Assembly (NCBI GenBank): GCA_002794735.1
Contig: NBAZ01000005.1
Span: 1,364,001-1,428,000, forward strand
Source of the DNA: Pyrrhoderma lamaoense
Lineage: Eukaryota > Basidiomycota > Agaricomycetes > Hymenochaetales > Hymenochaetaceae
Reading direction: 5' to 3'
DNA: 64,000 bases
Shown: positions 62,049-64,000 of the stretch, one piece after another
Numbering within the stretch: the first letter of the stretch is position 1
Layout: each line of letters opens with the position of its first letter
Notes under the pieces: model-generated
Told to the model about the DNA's origin: nothing
What the model saw: only the letters and a program-made list of their open reading frames with translations
Databases searched by the model: none
Translations under genes and position numbers: made by a program

Positions 62049-62555
62049 TTACATGGAGACATTATACAAGGCCTTAGTAGAAGCAGCGTCTGATTCATAT
62101 GAGCTAGAGGCTCTCCTAGTCATCATACTTGCTTGGCTACCTGCAAGGGCAGTAGTAGACGCATTACGGAAGAGTGAGCCAGACTTGGAACCTGAAGCCG
62201 CTTCTCCCATATCAGAACCCGTCCTAGAACGCGACCTAGAACTTCGAGATAGAGGAAGAGGGCTAGGTCTTGCCAAGTGTGATGTAGAAGAGCCTTGCAT
62301 ATTTGAGACGGTAACATTAGATACTTCATCGATAAATGATTCCTGGTGGCTTGGTTTGTTTTGGTGTTGTTTATAGGACGTTGGTCTAGTTCATTCTCTG
62401 TTCGCTGGGATAGAGGGGTCCAAGAGCTGTTTGGCACTGCACTTGCAATGCGGTCGCATGCAGCACGGTATGCCTCATTGTGTCTATCTTGGACGAACTT
62501 ACACTCTTTTCTGCATTTCTCCTCTGATTGGTTAGTGATATATCGTATTTCACGC
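62049..62555 (-). CDS. 3' exon(s) of a coiled-coil, Ser-rich hypothetical protein (5' end unresolved)
   Basis: An exon opens after an acceptor at 62556 with a helical, charged stretch (REIRYITNQSEEKCRKECK; DRHNEAYRAACDRIA) and continues into a Ser-rich basic tail (LSRSSRSRSRTGSDMGEA; SYESDAASTKALYNVSM) that ends at TAA 62049-62051. Between them the frame must gain one base near 62345-62349 to join NQAT to ESFIDEVSNVTVSN. Further exons probably lie upstream to about 62750 but are too short and ambiguous to place. I do not recognise the family; a tail of membrane-trafficking or septin-like type is possible but unsupported. Confidence 0.45.
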
Positions 62556-63725
62556 CTAAAATAGAGGAACAGGTTTGGTCAGTGGTGATGGATGAGATAC
62601 AACAAGTATTTAAAAACTGTAGATATAGAGATGAAACACTCACAAGTCTTTACAGCTATTGCTATGGATCTTTGGTTGCTTACAGACTGTTGAGTGTAGC
62701 TTACTATGCATGCACTGAGGTATTTTGCAGTCCTCTGTCTAAAAGGCGTTGGTTAGTTGAGATCAAGGCGAGCGCTTCTTAAAGAGGATACCTTTTCTAG
62801 TTTCTGTTATACACAGATAATAATTCCCATCATATATTGATAAGAAGGTCTAACAACCGGTGATTTTCACTTACATTTTGGACTCCTCCACAGAGATCAA
62901 AAGTGAGAGTTCTGGAGACGAAATGAGAGTTGTTCAACTTTTCTGTAAGATTTCTCATGCATTTTGACGACTTACGAATCAAACTGACACATGTCCAAAA
63001 GAACGAGTGAAACGGGAAGTCCAAGTTTAAGAACTGATCAAACTACAAGGGTTCATATGGTACAGTGACTCGCAAACTTGTAGAAGCATGAGAAGCAAAG
63101 TGAAATGGAAGCTTATACAACTAGCAATGTATTTCAAAACCGATTTCTTGCGTTGAGTATAGGAGCAAAGGATAAAAAGTAGTTGAAAGGGATGGATTTG
63201 AAGCTCAGCCTCGAGACATTTTCTTTGTAATAAAAGTAGAGTAGAAATCAAGAATTAAAAGCGCGGAATTTGGAACTTTAGATATGCTGAAAACGTGAGA
63301 AAATTGCCATGTATGGGATAGGTTTGAGAAATCGTGATGGGTTGACGAAGGTTCGAAGTGGACCAACACCTCCATAAGCGCGTTCCCACTTGATTCTCGG
63401 ATCCCCGACATATTAAGAGTCCTTTTTTTCCCGATTATCTGTCTGTACTCTGTGGCCGAGTTTCGACGATCTGGGCTGTTTCTGGTACTTTTTGGAAGAA
63501 GCCGGTAGGGTGCAACAGAAATTATTGTAGTAGTCAGCAAATTTACTAAATCTTCGTGTAAAACAGCATCCCCTTTTTTATTTACAGAGCACGGGATCTG
63601 CAAAACATCTAGGAGAGGGCAAATTTTGATTTTCGAACAAAAAACCTGCCACGCAAGTTTTGGTCATCTTCCTCAGAGTTTTTAATTTTCGCGGAAAAAA
63701 CGGCGTTTTATTTAATTTTAATATT
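62556..63725. other. Unresolved region
   Basis: May hold the 5' exons of the minus-strand coiled-coil gene. A minus-strand stretch at about 63255-63395 reads KWERAYGGVGPLRTF in one frame and NALMEVLVHFEPSS in another, but neither can be placed in a gene. Confidence 0.3.
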
Positions 63726-64000
63726 ATGAGCGACAATACAAACCTAGATCTCAAGCATGCACTTGGTCCCGCCCCACCCTCTATACCATCTTCCAACAAC
63801 GACGCTAACATTACCAACAATTCTACCCCAAGGTCATTACAATTTACACCCATTCCAGAAGCAGGGCCAGCCCCTCAGGGTACTGCGGACAAGTCATCAC
63901 GATGGACGGCGCGCGACGACGTTATTCTTGCTGATGCACTGATCGCCCAAAAGAACCTTGGTCGTAGTCATAATGCTGTATTTACCATCGAGGCGTGGAA
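63726..64000 (+). CDS. Myb/SANT-like DNA-binding protein, N-terminal part (runs off window)
   Basis: An open frame starts at ATG 63726 and runs to the right edge without a stop, 91 codons visible. After a disordered Asn/Pro/Ser leader (PSSNNDANITNNSTPRS) comes SSRWTARDDVILADALIAQK, continuing NLGRSHNAVFTIEAW. This is the first helix and spacing of Myb/SANT-like domains that are common in basidiomycete families related to transposases and in stand-alone regulators. Whether a nuclease or other domain follows cannot be seen. The leader lacks introns so far. Confidence 0.6.
   Translation, partial: MSDNTNLDLKHALGPAPPSIPSSNNDANITNNSTPRSLQFTPIPEAGPAPQGTADKSSRWTARDDVILADALIAQKNLGRSHNAVFTIEAW

Overview
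This is a fungal nuclear DNA window, most likely from a basidiomycete (an agaricomycete or close relative). The reasons are: dense protein genes split by many short GT-AG introns (about 45-130 nt), several very small exons, a GMP synthase C-terminus of the basidiomycete type, a secreted M36 fungalysin, GH5 and GH79 glycoside hydrolases, a small Zn2Cys6 protein, and a eukaryotic tRNA-Glu with a canonical 11-nt intron. I see no mobile element with terminal repeats, no CRISPR array and no bacterial-style operon.

Layout. 0-19 kb is mostly housekeeping: 3' part of a short-chain dehydrogenase, ribosomal protein eS10, a C2H2/RING-finger protein, an unknown CDK-like Ser-rich protein, COQ4 (ubiquinone synthesis), a large Ser-rich unknown, the 5'-3' exoribonuclease XRN1 and GMP synthase. 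19-29 kb holds a secreted M36 metallopeptidase, a secreted Ser/Thr-rich surface protein, the Obg-like ATPase OLA1/YchF and a C2-domain protein of the Inn1/Fic1 cytokinesis type. 29-44 kb is gene-poor: a GH79 glucuronidase-like enzyme, an MFS transporter, a GH5 endoglucanase and a stand-alone Zn2Cys6 protein separated by 1-2.5 kb AT-rich gaps. 44-56 kb holds an OPT/yellow-stripe-like transporter, Mediator subunit Med19, an I-BAR-like protein and cytosolic methionyl-tRNA synthetase. 56-64 kb holds tRNA-Glu(CTC), a type I metacaspase, an incompletely resolved coiled-coil protein and, running off the right edge, a Myb/SANT-like protein.

Functional links are modest. The M36 peptidase, GH5, GH79, MFS and OPT proteins fit extracellular polymer breakdown and nutrient uptake. 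The C2 protein and the I-BAR-like protein both fit membrane/cortex work. XRN1, Med19, eS10, MetRS, GMP synthase, OLA1 and COQ4 are ordinary conserved genes.

The most important general observation is that many conserved genes (XRN1, GMP synthase, C2 protein, OPT transporter, GH79, I-BAR protein) carry apparent frame breaks. Every one is repaired by adding a single base, usually in a run of G or C. All are deletions and none are insertions, so the simplest reading is an assembly with uncorrected one-base homopolymer losses rather than many pseudogenes. Other long genes (MetRS, OLA1, M36, GH5, MFS, COQ4, eS10, Med19) read cleanly. I found no convincing new biological system. The most unusual real biology is the extreme micro-exon splitting (4-, 6-, 8- and 11-nt coding exons) in XRN1, the M36 peptidase, MetRS and GH5.
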